64,000 bases of DNA. Source: Struthidea cinerea. Lineage: Eukaryota > Chordata > Aves > Passeriformes > Corcoracidae. Below, piece by piece: positions 12,001 to 41,900 of the stretch. How positions within the stretch are numbered: position 1 is the stretch's first letter; every line of letters starts with the position of its first letter. The DNA lies in NCBI GenBank assembly GCA_013397865.1, contig VZTI01001725.1, forward strand, positions 186,001-250,000, given 5' to 3'. The position numbers and the translations under genes are program-made. The notes under the pieces are model-generated. The model worked only from the letters and a program-made list of their open reading frames with translations. It made no database searches and had not been told where the DNA came from.

Positions 12001-13856
12001 AGGGATGTTTTCTCAAAATGATTGAAGCATGTGGCAAGCTGCCCTTACAGTTATGTGCACATACAGAAGTAAAACACCTTGTCCTAATTTTTGCCAGAAA
12101 TCTCCAAGTATGCTAAGAACACAAGGATATTTTTTTCTGACTTCACTTACTGTAGCTCCCTCTGTTTTATAATAACTCTGCATTGAAGGTGGGACATCAA
12201 TTCATTGCATGTCATTTATCAAGTTTGCAAAGATACACAGAAGCCATCCCTTTAGGGATGGGAAGTTCTGATACTCAGAGAAATGAAAGTTAATATCTAC
12301 TTTGCTGGTGTAATGGAAAATGTTATTACTTTCAGAAACATATTTCAAGTTGGGAGACAAGGGTTTTAGGCAGATCTTTTGGAGAAAATTGTGGTTTATT
12401 GAAAATGGATATAAAAGTAGATTAAGCCTCTTCCCATACTTTAATGCAACATATTTGGGAGTGTTCCAAGAGGTCTGGCCAGCTTATGAAAAATCTGAGC
12501 TTGTATAACTAATAGTCAAGTTTACCAGGGGACATCCTACAAGTAAGCCCACTCAGGCTGTTTGCATTAAAGCAGCCTGAACACTGGGAAGTGTCTGTAA
12601 AACCAGGCAAAAGAAAATGAAACTAGACAATTTGAAAATCCATTCTTACTGAAAAAAATATATATGACAAACACCCTGAAAAAAATCTCAAATACTGTAA
12701 AATGTAGCAGCAGTAACTTCAGCAGACAAACTGGAACAGGTCTTGGAGACATAAGCGCAGTTTTGTCTTCTGCTCTTCTGGCAGTGCCTAGATAAGCAGG
12801 TAAGATTTGATACCATTGGCTGATAGGTAATGTCTCAGAGAAAAATGCCATCCTCTGCTGTTAATGTTCTACTTACTTTCCAAGGGACTTGCAAAGCAGG
12901 GAGGGCAGGACATCACCAGTGAACTTCAGCTGTGGTGGGTCTCCTCCTTAGACAGGATTCTCATCACCAAGAGGGTCTGAGATACCCATCTCAGTGCCAT
13001 GAACGGATGCAAAAGTAGGTCCAGCACAACTCTGAGTTGAGCTGTAGTTGGCACCACTGCTGAGGGGGTTGACTGTCCTGGATGCTGCTCTGGGATGGTG
13101 ACAAAGTGCATCAGTCCTGCATGAGCCTCCAGTAACAAACAGGTTGAGAAATGACAGCTTCCAAAAGGTAAATAGTGTCTTTCTGAGGAATATCAGGGAG
13201 TGATGCTGTTTTTAATCTAGTACCATAAATAATAAAGTCCTTCACTATAGGAAAACCGTTACTCCTCCCCAGTGTTCTTCTGAACAAATCTGTTCTGCCT
13301 CATGTTCCCAACGCTCACCAGTAAGAACTCCTCTACACAATTGTCCCAGCTCCAGTGCACATCAATGACACTGTCCTTGCCTCCATCCTTCAGGTCAATC
13401 AGCATCTTCCTAGACTTCACACATGGCCAGTACATGAATGGCTCCCTCCCAGAAGGCTTCCTGACACACCTGCATTGGAGCAAGATGTGTTCCTTCGTGC
13501 TGCTGCTAAGACCAAAAGCACCAGGTCCTTCCATGCATCCCTATGTTCCAGACAACAGATCGCATTTTGTACCAGAGAACAGGCTGTGCAAAGAACACTC
13601 TTGGAGGCTTTCAGCTTGATGGACAACAAGAAAAACTGGAATGTCACTTGAACACTGCTGCTGAATCTAAAAGAGAAAACTAGAGACAGTGTTTTATGTA
13701 GGGAAAATGCAAGAAAGAATTCTTTTGTGCTACTGGAACTGGAATTGTGACGCTTCACTAAGCTAAGCATTGCTGGGAATAGCAGATCTGTGGCAGAAGT
13801 GACCTGGAATGGGAATTTATGGGCATGGAGAGAGAGAAATTGCCAGAAAAGGTGGG
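9060..13856. other. Intergenic, no gene recognised
   Basis: About 4.8 kb of mixed composition. Open frames reach about 118 codons but none resembles a protein family. There is a purine-rich stretch at 11817-11870. Very old repeats may be present that I cannot recognise by eye. Confidence 0.5.
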
Positions 13857-14130
13857 AATCATAGAATCACAGTTATAGAATGGTCTATATTGGAAGGGAC
13901 CTTAAAGATCATCTCATTCCAGCTCCCCTGCCATGGTCAGGGACACTTTCCACTCAACACCTTGTCCAGTTTGGCCTTGAGTGCTTCCAGAGATGGGGTC
14001 TCCACAACTTCTCTGGGCAACCTGTCTCACCACCCTCACAGTAAATAATTTATTCCTTATGTATAATTCTACCACCCTTAGAAGCACAGCTCCTTCAGTA
14101 AGAAATTGGTGTCTCCTGTCACTGGGAGTT
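13857..14130 (-). mobile_element. CR1 LINE 3' end (inverted)
   Basis: It begins with AATCATAGAATCACAG, the reverse complement of the CR1 tail. It continues GGAAGGGACCTTAAAGATCA, then CAGGGACACTTTCCACTC, TTGTCCAGTTTGGCCTTGA and CTGGGCAACCTGTCTCACC, all standard antisense CR1 blocks. Confidence 0.92.
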
Positions 14131-16650
14131 GCCACCACATTCTGAGTCTGTGGATGACCTTGGCTTCTGGGATTTCAAGTAAAGACTCCAAAAAACCTAG
14201 TTAACCTAAATCCAAATCAAGAAGCAACTGGAAAATTACTTTCAAAGTTTTGTCACATGCCTAAATTACATGGGAGCGTTGTTTAGACATGGTCTAACTA
14301 GCAGGGCAAAGGGACCCGAAGACTCTTCTGCCTAGAAGACCTTTCAGATAGAAGGATAGAAGAGAAAGGGAATAGAAAGAGTCTCAAAATCTGTTTTGTA
14401 TACAACTAAACCTCTCCATGGCAAAGAAAGCATATGGTATGAATGCAGAAACTCATTAGTGCAGACCTTTGGGAGACACTATGATTAAGCAAAACAGAGC
14501 CAGAGGAACATTTGAGAGAAAAAAACAAATTGCCAACGCTGGAGAAAAATAACTGAAAGCCAAGTGACTACAGCTTCAGACTCATGAAAAGGATATTCGG
14601 GAATGTGATTTCTGGGAAACACTTTTTCCGAGAAAGGTTTCTGGCTCTTTGAGACCAATCCAGACACGGAGGGAGTAGGTTAGCTCAGTCCTCAGTGGTG
14701 AAGCAGGGAGATATTTAGGTTGTTAGCAAGAAGCTGATGGTATTTTTCTGTGGGCTGTTTCCATCTCCTAGTACTTTAAATGTTTCAAGAATTTAAGAGC
14801 CTTCCCTGGGCTGCTCAGATTCTCGGTCCTTCTTTTTACAGCGAGATCTTCTAAAATTAAAATATCCTTGCAGAAATGTAATGAAGACAACTATCCTTCC
14901 CCTTCCAGAAGGGAATATGGAGTCACAACAAAAGATAAATGCGTATAACCTCACACACATCCTTCAGTCACCAGGAAATTAACTGCTTTAAATCTTCTTT
15001 TCTTGGCCTTTTGCCCACCATTACATGGCTTTCATCAAGAACTCATATCTACCAGACTTTATTGAGCATCTAAACCCTAAACCTGAAAAAGATCTAATTT
15101 AGCTGATCAAAGGAGAAAAATTACAGAGAAACTACAGTTTGTACGGGACTATTTTAAATGCTAGCTGCTTCTACTACATTTAACTGGAATCTGTGAGCTG
15201 GTTATAGGAGGCTATGTTTTAAACACGTGCAGACTATACTATGGTGATGATTTATCAAATTATACATTCTGAAATCAAAAATGTAGTGCTTCTTTGCTAC
15301 TTGTACCTTTTGGTTCAACTGGATTTCTCTATCCTGTGTTTTGAACATTATTTTGAACAACATTATTTCAAATAATACAAAGTTTTTGTAGTAGGCTTGT
15401 CCAATGACCTTCAAACACTAATTTTTTGCTTTAAATGTCAGACCCAAGTTCACTGTAGCATTTTAAGTTATGTCATTGGGTTTAAAACCTGGTGCCAACT
15501 TGATACTTCTCCCTTGGATTAGGTGGAAAAGAATCATGGATGAGCATTCATTACTCACATCTGTGTAACATTCAGGTGAAACGAGCTTGATTTTTGCTTA
15601 GAAGTACCTTGTCTTGGTACGCTAGTCTAAGCCTTTCCCAAGTGATGAAGACCTGATTGTGCATCGATGACTTCAGTGCAAGGGCTCTGTCCTAACTGTG
15701 AGGCTCCTGGTGAGAGGTGCTCTCTTCACCCTGCTCCTCACATCTGCCACTGGGAGGTTGTGCTGTGATGGGGAACAGAGAAGTGGCTTTCCTCTGCAGC
15801 TGTGAGGTACCTGAGGTGACAGGATGCAGGACTGGAATGTCAGGGCACACAGCTCAGTCATCTTCACAGGGTTCTCTCACATGGGCTTCACCCTGGGTAG
15901 GCACAATTGGGCTTTCTAGTAGGACAGGCTGGGAAATTCCTCTGCTGGAAGGGAAGGAGGAGAGTGGAACCTCGTAGTCCAGGTGGCTTGCCAAGTGCCG
16001 TTCATGGAGGAGTGTTTACACGTGTGTCCTTGCACAGTGCATCTCTGAGGAAAACGTCACCTTCTGTGGCGCTGGCGAACCCGGAGTCCACGGCTGCCAG
16101 GGAACTCTTGGCACTCACTGCTGACTACCAGACTTGGGGCCACTGCACAACAGCATCTGTTTTCCCTTTGGGCAGAAGAACACTCAGGCCAGGGTTTTTA
16201 CCTGTGTAGCCAGGAATGGTGTTGCTACACTACTGCAGCAGCTGTGGTACCCTTCTCATACAGTGCTGCCTGCCTCAGCCAGGCACAACCACTGATACCA
16301 TGTCCCATTTTCTTCACAGATCACAAGTACTGCTTTGCCATTTACTCAGGCATTTTGCTGCTCAGCTCCTCTTACCATAAGGAAGGAAGTGTCAAGTTCA
16401 AAAAATTACTGTTGTTTAGTTTTTAACTAAAACCACACACTTAAATACCAAAATAGAAGTACCACACGTAGGAGATCAGAGCATGTAACCATGAAAATCT
16501 AGAGTAATAGTAGTCTCGCTTTTCCTTCCAGTATGGTAAGCATGTTTTGGTTGTGGTTTTCCACTGATGATGCCTTATTTTGCATGTGAGATAAGGGTGC
16601 GCTTTGCTTTGCAGTATAGAATGAGCGTAACCTTGGTTCCAGAAATCTCA
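14131..16650. other. Intergenic, nothing recognised
   Basis: Unique-looking sequence between two CR1 copies. No gene or RNA found. Confidence 0.5.
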
Positions 16651-16862
16651 TCACAGAATCACAGGAGCAATTAGATTGGAAAAAGACCTCTGAGATCATT
16701 GAGTCCAACCTACGACCAAACACCACCATGTGAATTAGACCATGGCACAAAGTGCCACATCCAGTCTTTTCTTAAATACCTCCAGGGACCATGACCCCAT
16801 CACCTCCCTGGGCAGTCCATTCCAATTTATTTACCCTTTGTGTCCTTCAATGGAAAAAGTCT
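16651..16862 (-). mobile_element. CR1 LINE 3' end (inverted)
   Basis: It starts CACAGAATCACAGGAGC, then TTAGATTGGAAAAAGACC, TCATTGAGTCCAACC and CTCCCTGGGCAGTCCATTCC. These are antisense blocks of a second, more diverged CR1 subfamily. Confidence 0.88.
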
Positions 16863-16869
16863 TGGCCCT

Positions 16870-19800
16870 CAAATTAAGCATAAAACTTTGTTAGTGCTGA
16901 AAATCTGGGCCTCAGGGATGATAGAAACAGAGAGGGGTTTTGAGGAAAGACAGCAGAGACAGCATGCTCATATTTGAACCCATTTGATTTACTGAGCAGG
17001 TGGGTAACTTTCTCATATCCTTGTCCCGGCAGCCAAACTGTGGGCCCTGTCTCTCATCCTGCTGAGTCCACCTGCACAGCTGGCAGACCTTATGTCTCCA
17101 CCTTGTTTGCAATGAAAACTCAACAGTTCTCTCACTTTCAGTCCAGCCTTAGGGATTCAGAGTCCTATGGCTCCATTCTACATATGCTCAGCACATCTGG
17201 CTGGATTTGGTACCTGCTGTATGTCCCTCAGGGCATGAATGCACATCACACTGAAACAGAAGGGTCCTTTCCTAACAGAAATGGCAGTACTCTCATAAGA
17301 ATAAAGTGCCATAAATGCAAAATAATTTCATGTAAGGCTATATATGCACCCCTCTTGCTGGATTTAACACTGCTCTCTGGGGAAGGCTCGTCCTCCTCCT
17401 CCCCAGCTCTGTCTGTTGAGAGTAACCTGCATCAGCCTCCAGGGAACAGCTCTGGGCAATCGGGTCAGGAGTGCAAGTGAAACCTTCCTGCACAGCTGTG
17501 TGCACTGGGGCCTGAGCTGCTTGTTTAGCCGTACCTCACCAAAAGCAGCTCGTTGGTGATCAGCAAAACCTGCCCAACACCTGCAACACTCCGATGGTCA
17601 CGTCACCCTGCCAAGGGAATAGCTCAAGAGAGATGGGAATGATGGTGCCTTTGCTGCTGACATGAGGATGATTTAAGGATTCCTGATAGATTCCTCTTGC
17701 ATGTGGTGGGTCTGCTCTTTTTGGGCTTGGTTTTAAACCGGTTTTGTATCAGCTTTGAACAGAGCCTCCCTATAATTCCACAGGCTCAGTGGTGAAGGCA
17801 AGAGATCCCAGAGATCCCAGCCCCAATTCACACCCCGGGGAGCAGCCTGCCACAGTTAATGAACTGGAGCTGCTCCTCACAGCTGTGGAGATGAAACTTT
17901 GCACTGGAAGCACCGGTGTCTCTGGCACTTATTTCAGTCTTGAGACATGATCAAGGAAAGCCTGCAGCTTGTGTTGCTAAGTCGCTGCCACCATAACAAA
18001 TCTTTGTGTGCCTTTTCTAGCTCATTGCTGCCTCCCTCAGCATCAGCAGCACTCGGTACAAGTTTGCATTCATGTAATTACAAAATGCAAAATGGTACCA
18101 TTAGTTTATTTTCAGGGTCTCTCATTAGTTACTTGACCAGAGAAACATTTCTAAGCATCAATTTTGGCTTTTAAATCCAAATGCTAAGCTACTTCTCCTT
18201 CTATTTTTTCTTATAACATTGACTGTGGTTTCTTATTACTTAAACATCAGCATTTCTTTTGTTTTGGAGATTAGTCCCATAGTCAAGAAATATGAGAAGC
18301 AGCTTAATTTGTACAAAGACAAATTTAGCTGAACTTTTCTGCAAAAATGCTCAGCAGTGGAATGGTTTATGGTATTCCGATCCCTTCATTTCAGAGTTCG
18401 CAATCCAGTACAATGTGTGGTACATACTGCCTGTGAATTTACTCCAATTCTGGCTTCCTCTCCAGTAACGTGAGGACTGGATATATTAACTTTCACAAAA
18501 TGAACAGAAAATTAGTGCGGACACATCCGCTGGCAGAGGCTGGGCTTGGGTTCTGCCTTATACATACCTGATTTCAGGGAGAACTTTCAACTTCTGCCTT
18601 GGAAAAACAGAATATTAATAAGTGGTGTGCAAGCTGATGATGAACAGGCCAGTACACAGGCCAGGGCTGGGACTCCTGAATTCAAACTGCGATTTTGTGA
18701 ATAATTTTCTTAGACTGATTTAACACACATGCAAAGTTGGCACAGCCATCCAAAAAAGCAATCATCACTCCTTCCCTTCTCTATTCTCCTGCCTGGTGCT
18801 TCTCGTGTTATGCTGGCACAAGTTTCTGTGTGGCGGCCCAGCGCGCAGGATGTAGGAATTGATCCAGCTGGGAAAAAAACCCATGTTTCTTTTGGTGGGT
18901 TTTACCCTGAACCGGTTCCCACTATCCCCAAACCTAGAAAACTGAATCGTACAAATAATTGCCGACATTACCTGGGCCCTGCAAGGCAGGGAAAGTGTTT
19001 CGAGAACCTAGCAGCACAGTTTAATTTAGAGAGGAGTCCTTGCAGGGAGAACACTGCTGGCTATAAACCCCCATCTACTCTAGAAGGACGCCAAATGTCA
19101 TGAGCAACTCTGTTTCTCATCACATGTATTCTTGATCAGTGTCAAACACTTATAAACATCCATGATTAAAGGTCAACCACACATCCTCAGTTATTTAGTG
19201 TTAGTTTCAGGCTATGTTATGATGTTTAATGTTTTTATTGAAAACAAAAACTGGGCAAACAAGAAAAGCAGGGGGGCTGGGGAAAGGAGAACATGTAGAG
19301 ACCCAGCTGGTGACAACCAAACTACCTCTTGTATCCTTCCTGCCTGCTGGGGAGTATCTAGGGCCAAATGAAGTTGGAGGGTGTGTTCTCCCAGAAAGTT
19401 TCTGGCACTTTATTCTACTTACAATACAACACTAAAATTAGTGTTTGGCTAATACAAATACATTCTTCTACCTGAGATTTTTTGATTTTTTTTTTTATTC
19501 TGCATAAAGGTGTTTTAAGCTAAAACAAATATAAAGCCAGCTCCTGTTATAAGAACTAGAGAGAATCTTCCCTTCTTCTACTTCCTGTTCTTGTCTCTCC
19601 CGTGGCTTTTCTAGACATACAGAGGTCAGCAAGAAATGCAGAGAACTGTCCTTTCTTCCTTGTGTGTTGGGACAACCTATTTCGTGGTAGTTCAGCTTTT
19701 CTATATGTTCATGTTGCAGAAATTCACAGTATATATTCCAGCCACTTCTTGGATGTGAAACAGAAGGGAGGTCTGAAAAAGCACAAAGATGAACACAACC

Positions 19801-21909
19801 ACTTGAGGAAAGAAGTACAATCAATGGACACCTGAGAGGTTCAGCAACAGGAAAAATTTATCTTAACCCCACTCCCCCCCAACAATAATATTAAGTACTA
19901 TGACACACACTTGGGTGTAGCAGTGGGATGACAATAGGAAGTGAAAAATAACCCTTTGAAATTTGACTTCCTTTATTTTCTGGTGCAGGATGTCAGCTGG
20001 AAAGACCAAAGCAGAAAAGGCAATTTTGTGCCTACAGAAGATGGGCATAGATCAACATCCTCAGCAACATATACTTGACCCTCCAACACAGGCCCTGAAG
20101 CAAAGTTAAACACAACAGCTGCCAGGTCATTGCTTAACAAGCTGACTGGTGAATTAGGAAGAATCCTCTACTCACACCCTTCCTAGAAACCTCCAGCTGT
20201 AGATAACATCACCTGCCTGACTTCTTCCCTTCCACCCCAGCTGGGATAAAACCTGTCTTCAAGGTGATCAGACACACAGGGCAGGAATTCATTCAACAAC
20301 TCAATGTCATTGAAGAAATATTTCCTTAGATTCCCGAACTCTTCTCTTTTTCACACACCAAGGAGTAATTTGGAAAGCAGGGCATGCTTAGTACCCCGAC
20401 TGTGAAGAGTTAAGCTTTGCAGACAGAACAAAACTGCCACCAATGGGATGATGGAGCACAGAGAAGCATTCACAGCAATTCCTTCCCCTCACTGCTGCAC
20501 TACAGCCAAAGGCGCTAGAGCCAGTCCAGCCTGACTGGGAAGCAGTGAGGAACACATTTTACAGTAATGCTCTTGATCAAATCTAAATCCCTCACAAGAC
20601 AGCTTCCTGAAAAGAGATGTTACTGAGCTGCGACAAAAATGGCTTCCTATCTAGTAAAAACTAAGCGAATGCTTATGGCTAATTACTTTAAAACCATTTC
20701 GACGTTTGAGGAGGAACTATAATAAAATGCAGATGCTGTACTTCTTTACAAAGATGTTGGAGCACTTAAAAAAAAACCAAAAACAACTGCAGTCATAGGG
20801 AAAACAATGAATGCTGTGCAAAGAGAGCCCTTGTCCATCTCGTTTGTTCCATAACAGAGAAGGGAAATATATTTCTTGTACATCCAGGAGCTATATAAGA
20901 ACACCAATTCTCCATCACCATTCCTCAGACCTCATTCAACAGCTGTCAGTGCATTACCACAAAGTCTGCCTTCCAAGAAATGTGAGCCTGTTGGTACTAC
21001 TTGCAGGCCATGGTCAGAACTAGTAACAAATCCTGTACATGATAAAGCAGAGCTGGTATTCAGCGCCCCAGATTAGAGTGTCATCAGGCATACATTTGAG
21101 CAAAATCAACTTGTCATGAGTGTTGATCACAGTGGTGTTACAAAGAACCAAACTGGTGATAAAAATGTACTAGATTATGGATAGAAGAAAAGCCAGAAGA
21201 GCTTTAATTCTAGCCTGAGTGCCCAAGTTCCCACATTTCTCTCTCACAGAGGTTGAACTGAAGGAATGAAAGTCACTTTTCCAGTGCTGTACCTACACAC
21301 ACACACACTTGGCTCAGCACAGGCCAGCCTGCATCCCACAGGAATTACAGCACACACAGGATGGGCCCGGCTGCTTCCACAGGTCACACGAAAGCAGGAC
21401 AGTCCCTTGTGTGTGGAGCCCAGACTATGTTAGCTGACTCAGCCTATGTCAATCAGAATTCACCACCCCTATACATAAGCTCTGCAGGTAACCAACTGAC
21501 TCCACGTCCTGCAGCCACAGGCTTGGATCCGAGTGTCTGGATCTACCAGGAGGAGCATGCAACTTCAGAGGCACTGACATACATGCAGAAGCAATTCCAG
21601 GAGCAAGGGAACAGCAGAGCTAACGGAATTCAAGCTGGATATGTTCTGGCATGTAGATGAATCACATTTTATAGACAGTCTCCCATAATTTTCCACACAG
21701 ACATTTCTAGCATAGAATCCTTGAACAAAAGCACAGCCAGTGAGAGGAACACTTCCTTCCTAACGGCAAGAAATCTGTTTACATATTTGAGTTTTAATAT
21801 CTCAAAGAGCTAAATCTTTCCACACCCAATACCAAAATTACCAACCTTGAAGTGCTCAGTCCCTCCTACATAAATGGAAGGTGCTCAAACAAGATACAGA
21901 GCTAATACG
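16870..21909. other. Intergenic DNA downstream of RAD21
   Basis: About 5 kb before the RAD21 3' end. It contains a short CA repeat at about 21294-21309. The 168-codon frame at 16974-17480 has a serine-rich tail, no recognisable domain and no supporting splice or start context. No neighbouring gene was found. Confidence 0.5.
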
Positions 21910-23503
21910 TAACAGCTTATAACACAACTTTTATTAGAAAAGTTATACATAACAGCATCAACTATTTTCAAGAATATTAACCTTGAAAAGCAACAAAAAC
22001 AGACTAAAAATGTGTAACAAGAAACTAATGACATTCTCTATAATTAAACATTCAAGTTATCTACAATGTCTCTTTTTACAAAGGGGAAAATTACGGTTTT
22101 ACAGGCACATCATGTTGAAAATAAAGCTGCAGTAACTTTATACAATTAACTTTTTCAAGGATTATTAAAACATGGTCATCATGTAGTCTCATGTAGTTTT
22201 TTAAACATTCACATAATTTTACAGTTGAGTATACACTGAAATTTCAGAGTCCCAAAATTATTTCACAAAAGTGCCAACATTAAAACCAGAACCTTCAGTG
22301 TGAATAATTTTGCCCTAAAAAAAGTTAAGACAGGTCTCCATAATCAACATATTCACATAATTTCTGGTGCTACCTGGTCTAACAGTAAAGCTTCATTCTT
22401 TAGAAATAAAATCAAACCGGATTTCTTCTGCAAAACTGATAAAACGTTTTGAACACGGGAGTGTACATTATCAGAGAAAATTGACACTAAAACCATAAAT
22501 ATATCCAAAGAGTCATTAATGTACTACACAATTAGGTGGAATTGTGCCCATCTATACTCTATATTCAAGGTTTGTTGCCCTTTCGGTACAGGTGGTATCT
22601 GAATTTAGCAATTATTCTTATTGTCAAATGCCTGCTTAATAAAAAAACCAGGTAATTTACAATCTAGAAGTCTGTTTTAAAAAGTCTGGAGTTTATATAC
22701 AGCTCTAACAAACCTAAAGCATTATGATTTCTTAAATGTTTAAATGAAATGACTAGTTTCCATTTCTCACTTATTAACAGTAATTAGCCATTATCAGTAG
22801 TGGACCATAACAAGGTGATAAGTGAAAAGGAATGTTTCGTCTAAAATGCTTCACATGGTCTGTCCTTTCATGTATCACATAGAGGAAGTGCTCTCCACAG
22901 ACACTCGTTTCCCCTTAGCATCAAGGGCTACAAAAATCTGACTGCAAAAATGCAGTGACACAGCAAGCTGACATATCAGGCACTACCTTTCATACTGGCA
23001 GCTTCAAGAGACCCACGGTATGCACAAAGATCTAGAGAAGGGGGAAAAAATCTACTACTATGAGAAGCAGACCGAACATTTCAGATGAGTTTGGCAAAGT
23101 TTTTAATCAGACAATAGGTTGGCCATTCAGATTTACTTGTATAGATTAAAAATATCTCTATTAAATCAACTAGTCAAATTATTGTAAGACATTTTCATTG
23201 ATACTCAACATCACATGCACCAATATTGCACACATCTGCTCTGAGCTGTTAAAACAATCTTTATCTGGGCGCTTGAGATGTCTGGTTTCTGCAGCTGGAA
23301 CTCAAGTCACCCACCCCAGCAGTTTCACTAAAAGTTTGAGTGGTAATTAAAATACAAACCCCAAAATAACCCCAAGAGAAAACCAAGGACTTTATACAGA
23401 CAATAAAATCTAAATTTTCTGCAATGGTCTTGTGGGCCCTACGGACGGGGCAATACACGCACGCACTGGTGAGACGAGCACTGGCTCTGCTCTATGGAAC
23501 CAT
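21910..23503 (-). other. RAD21: RAD21 3' UTR (approximate end)
   Basis: About 1.6 kb of AT-rich sequence runs without interruption from the stop codon to the first good minus-strand poly(A) signal. The length is typical for vertebrate RAD21. I saw no transposon in it. The cleavage site is inferred as 10-25 nt past the AATAAA. Confidence 0.75.
21930..21935 (-). terminator. RAD21: RAD21 poly(A) signal AATAAA
   Basis: On the minus strand the sequence reads CTAATAAAAGTTGTGTT, a canonical hexamer followed by a GT-rich stretch of the kind needed for 3' cleavage. It is the first clear AATAAA I found downstream of the RAD21 stop. Confidence 0.75.
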
Positions 23504-38942
<15,439 letters not shown>

Positions 38943-41900
38943 CTGTAAAGAGAAAGGCAAATATTTCTTTCTGCACTTTTTATTTTATGAGGAACATCCT
39001 TGTAAACACCCTCTTATCCTCAGAAGTGCACATGTTTGTTTTTCAACCACTGAGGTCAGATTATTTGTTTAATATGTTTAAGAAGCCAACAGTCACAAAT
39101 GGTGTCCATGTAATAGCATATATATGTATTTATTACAGAATAATTATAAAGCAGAAATAACACCCACTAACAGCCACATACACAACTTAAAAATGTTTAT
39201 CATCCCTCGAGAAAAAATAATCTTGAATCTTTTAACCTTTAGGGTAGTGATACCAAACTTTCCTAATGCAAAGAAGCATGTCTCAGTTTACATTCCAGAG
39301 TAGCTTTCTATGACTTCCATTTCTTTCTACTCTTAATTCAGTAGCTACTACTCTACTATACCAGTATATATTGTATATTGTTCCAGAAAAAGGTTCATCA
39401 ATATAAAATATACAGCCCTAAATTTTTTTGGACTTCACTATAATTTCCTAAACAGGAAGCAGGATTATGTCTACATTTCTGAACAGATTGTTCTCCGTTT
39501 CATACTTTTTTAATCAAGTGTTGATAAAAGTGGTGAGAAAACTGACGGCATTATTCCAAACTTCCTTAAGACTCCCATTTTCTTTCTCTTTAACCAGAAA
39601 AAAAAAAGGAGACACTCTATAATCTATTTATCTAGTAACTACTTTGTTATGGCTGATAAGATGCCAACACATCAAACCATGGGGAGGGAATCAGAACAGC
39701 ATGATGTCTTATGATCTAAACATGCCAGTTCCATGCATGAGGTAAGCGTATTATTCAGTTAACTACAACTAGAGGAAAAAAAAATATAAGCTTGCTTTAA
39801 AAAAGTAGAAGAATCTCCACAAATCATTTTTCCAGTAGTTTCTATACTCCAGGAAAATTAATCAAAAGAAAAGAACAGGAAAGATACAACAAGTGCATTT
39901 CAGTTTTTACCTCCTCCATGCCTATAGAAAAGCTGCCAGAGGAAGCACAGCAAGTCACAACTGTTACTGCTAGAAATTTAAGTGTAGGAGCAAGAGAAGC
40001 ACTGACTTTATTGATTCAGTGGAAATAAAGTCAACCTCTAGACATCTGGATAACAAATGAAAAAATGCAGATCTCAAAGTCAAGTCCAAGAATTTTTTTT
40101 TTTCTGTTTTGAGAGTTGCATAACAGAACCAATTATCAAGTTACTCTCTTAATGACAGATTGGCCACTGATTCCATCCATAACCAAAAAAAGGAAATAAA
40201 GGCCATGTTCATCTTAAACTCTAATTAACTCAGTATACAGAATTAAAGCTACTCTTAGGAGTGAGGTTAATAGCTTTAAGTCATAATGAAGTTGCAAGTT
40301 GACAGAAAGTTAGAATGCCATTTTTATTTTTTGAGATTGTATGAGGGCTAAGGACAGCACTGCACAAAGATAGACATGAGCAAGTTTTTCCAGGAAGCAC
40401 AATTAAAAAAATTTTGGATAAACATTATCGAAAGGAAGGTATTCTACTTTCTTTCCCCCCAGTAATTTTTAAAAGACATCACACTGTCTTAAGTCCAGCA
40501 GACAATTCAATCCTTGCATATTTCTGAAGGCCTCAGTATTTTTGTGTATGCAGAGACATAACTTTGCAGCACAGCATTGTGGTATCTTGAGTTGCTACCA
40601 GAACCATGCAGTACTCTGGCAACATTATGCCTGTAAATTACCCCTGAACATGAGGAATGGGGTAAAACACAAACATAGAGTAAACAAAACCACTTGTACT
40701 AGTCCATTAAAAGCATTCATCAGCGGTTGCAAAAGAATGTACTTCGATTAGGGGAGTTAGGCACAATTATTAAAATAGATAGCATGGGTTTCACAAAACT
40801 TCAAACATACGGTTAACTGAAAACATACTTAAGTTTCCTGTTAAATGTGAAACCCACTATTTGGACAACTCTGACAAAAACAATTTATATCACTTTAAAT
40901 GTGTTTCTCTTCATCCATCACTGAAGCCTTGCCATACTGAAATACATTATGGGAAACAGTGACAATCAGACTACAGATAGTTTTGAAGTGTGTTTCAATC
41001 TGAAGTGTTATTAACAAATAATGATTTCATTCCCTAAAACAGTAATTTCTTGTCACATTATGAGTCTCTGCCACTTCCAAATTCCAGCAGATGCTCTGCT
41101 CTGCATGACAATAACTGGGGTACAGCAACTGAACAAAGCCTTTTATAATTCAGCTGTTTAGCGCCTCAGCGCAACTGTTCAAAGCAGGCCCCAAGGGCTG
41201 CTCCCACTTTCTCCAGATTTTTTTCTTTCTTTTCAGATACTCCTTTCTGTATTTCAAGGCTTTTTGTGTGATCCTTAATTCATAGGACAGTATGTTGATG
41301 CAGTGGTGTAACAGAAGAAATAGATTTTCTGGCATAATTTGAGACTGGGATGAACGTTAACCAAGAGTTTCTACAAGTGGCAGAGTGCTCAGGCAGAGAC
41401 CTACAATATGTCATTGGCTGAAAAAGCAACTCGTAAGAATCTACAAAAGAAAAAGGGTAGCTGATGGCTCTTAAAAAGCTTGTACGGTAAAATATAACTG
41501 TCAATTTTTGAAATTGACAGGATATGAAACATATAAAACTTGTTCTAATAAATTAGGCATTTTTCTGTCTTGTTTGCATTCCTCTAAGGCAAAAAGAATA
41601 CGTACTCACACAAGGCCAGGTGGGACCAAATCCTGACCTTGCCAAATTGACCTTTTAAAATACTTGAAACTTTATTGTCATAACTTTGCATTTCCTTCAG
41701 TGTGCCACAATTGTCCTCAGGCTTTCTCTGCCTAACTTGGTCAACAACTGCACAATTTAAAAAATACTTTTCTTCCTACACAAGTGTAAGAATTGCTCTA
41801 ATTCTATACACAAAGTAAGTGAACGTGTAAAGCAGAACTAATATAATACTCGTCATACATAGGGTCTGATCCAGAATCTGCCTCATTCTCTCATCTGGCA

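Noticed and set aside
13259..13770. Two overlapping minus-strand open frames of 91 and 117 codons
   Set aside because: A stretch (SVIDVHWSWDN) faintly recalls a WD repeat, but no second repeat or known protein could be recognised.
16974..17480. 168-codon plus-strand open frame
   Set aside because: No recognisable domain or family resemblance, starts inside unremarkable intergenic DNA and lacks splice context; likely chance.
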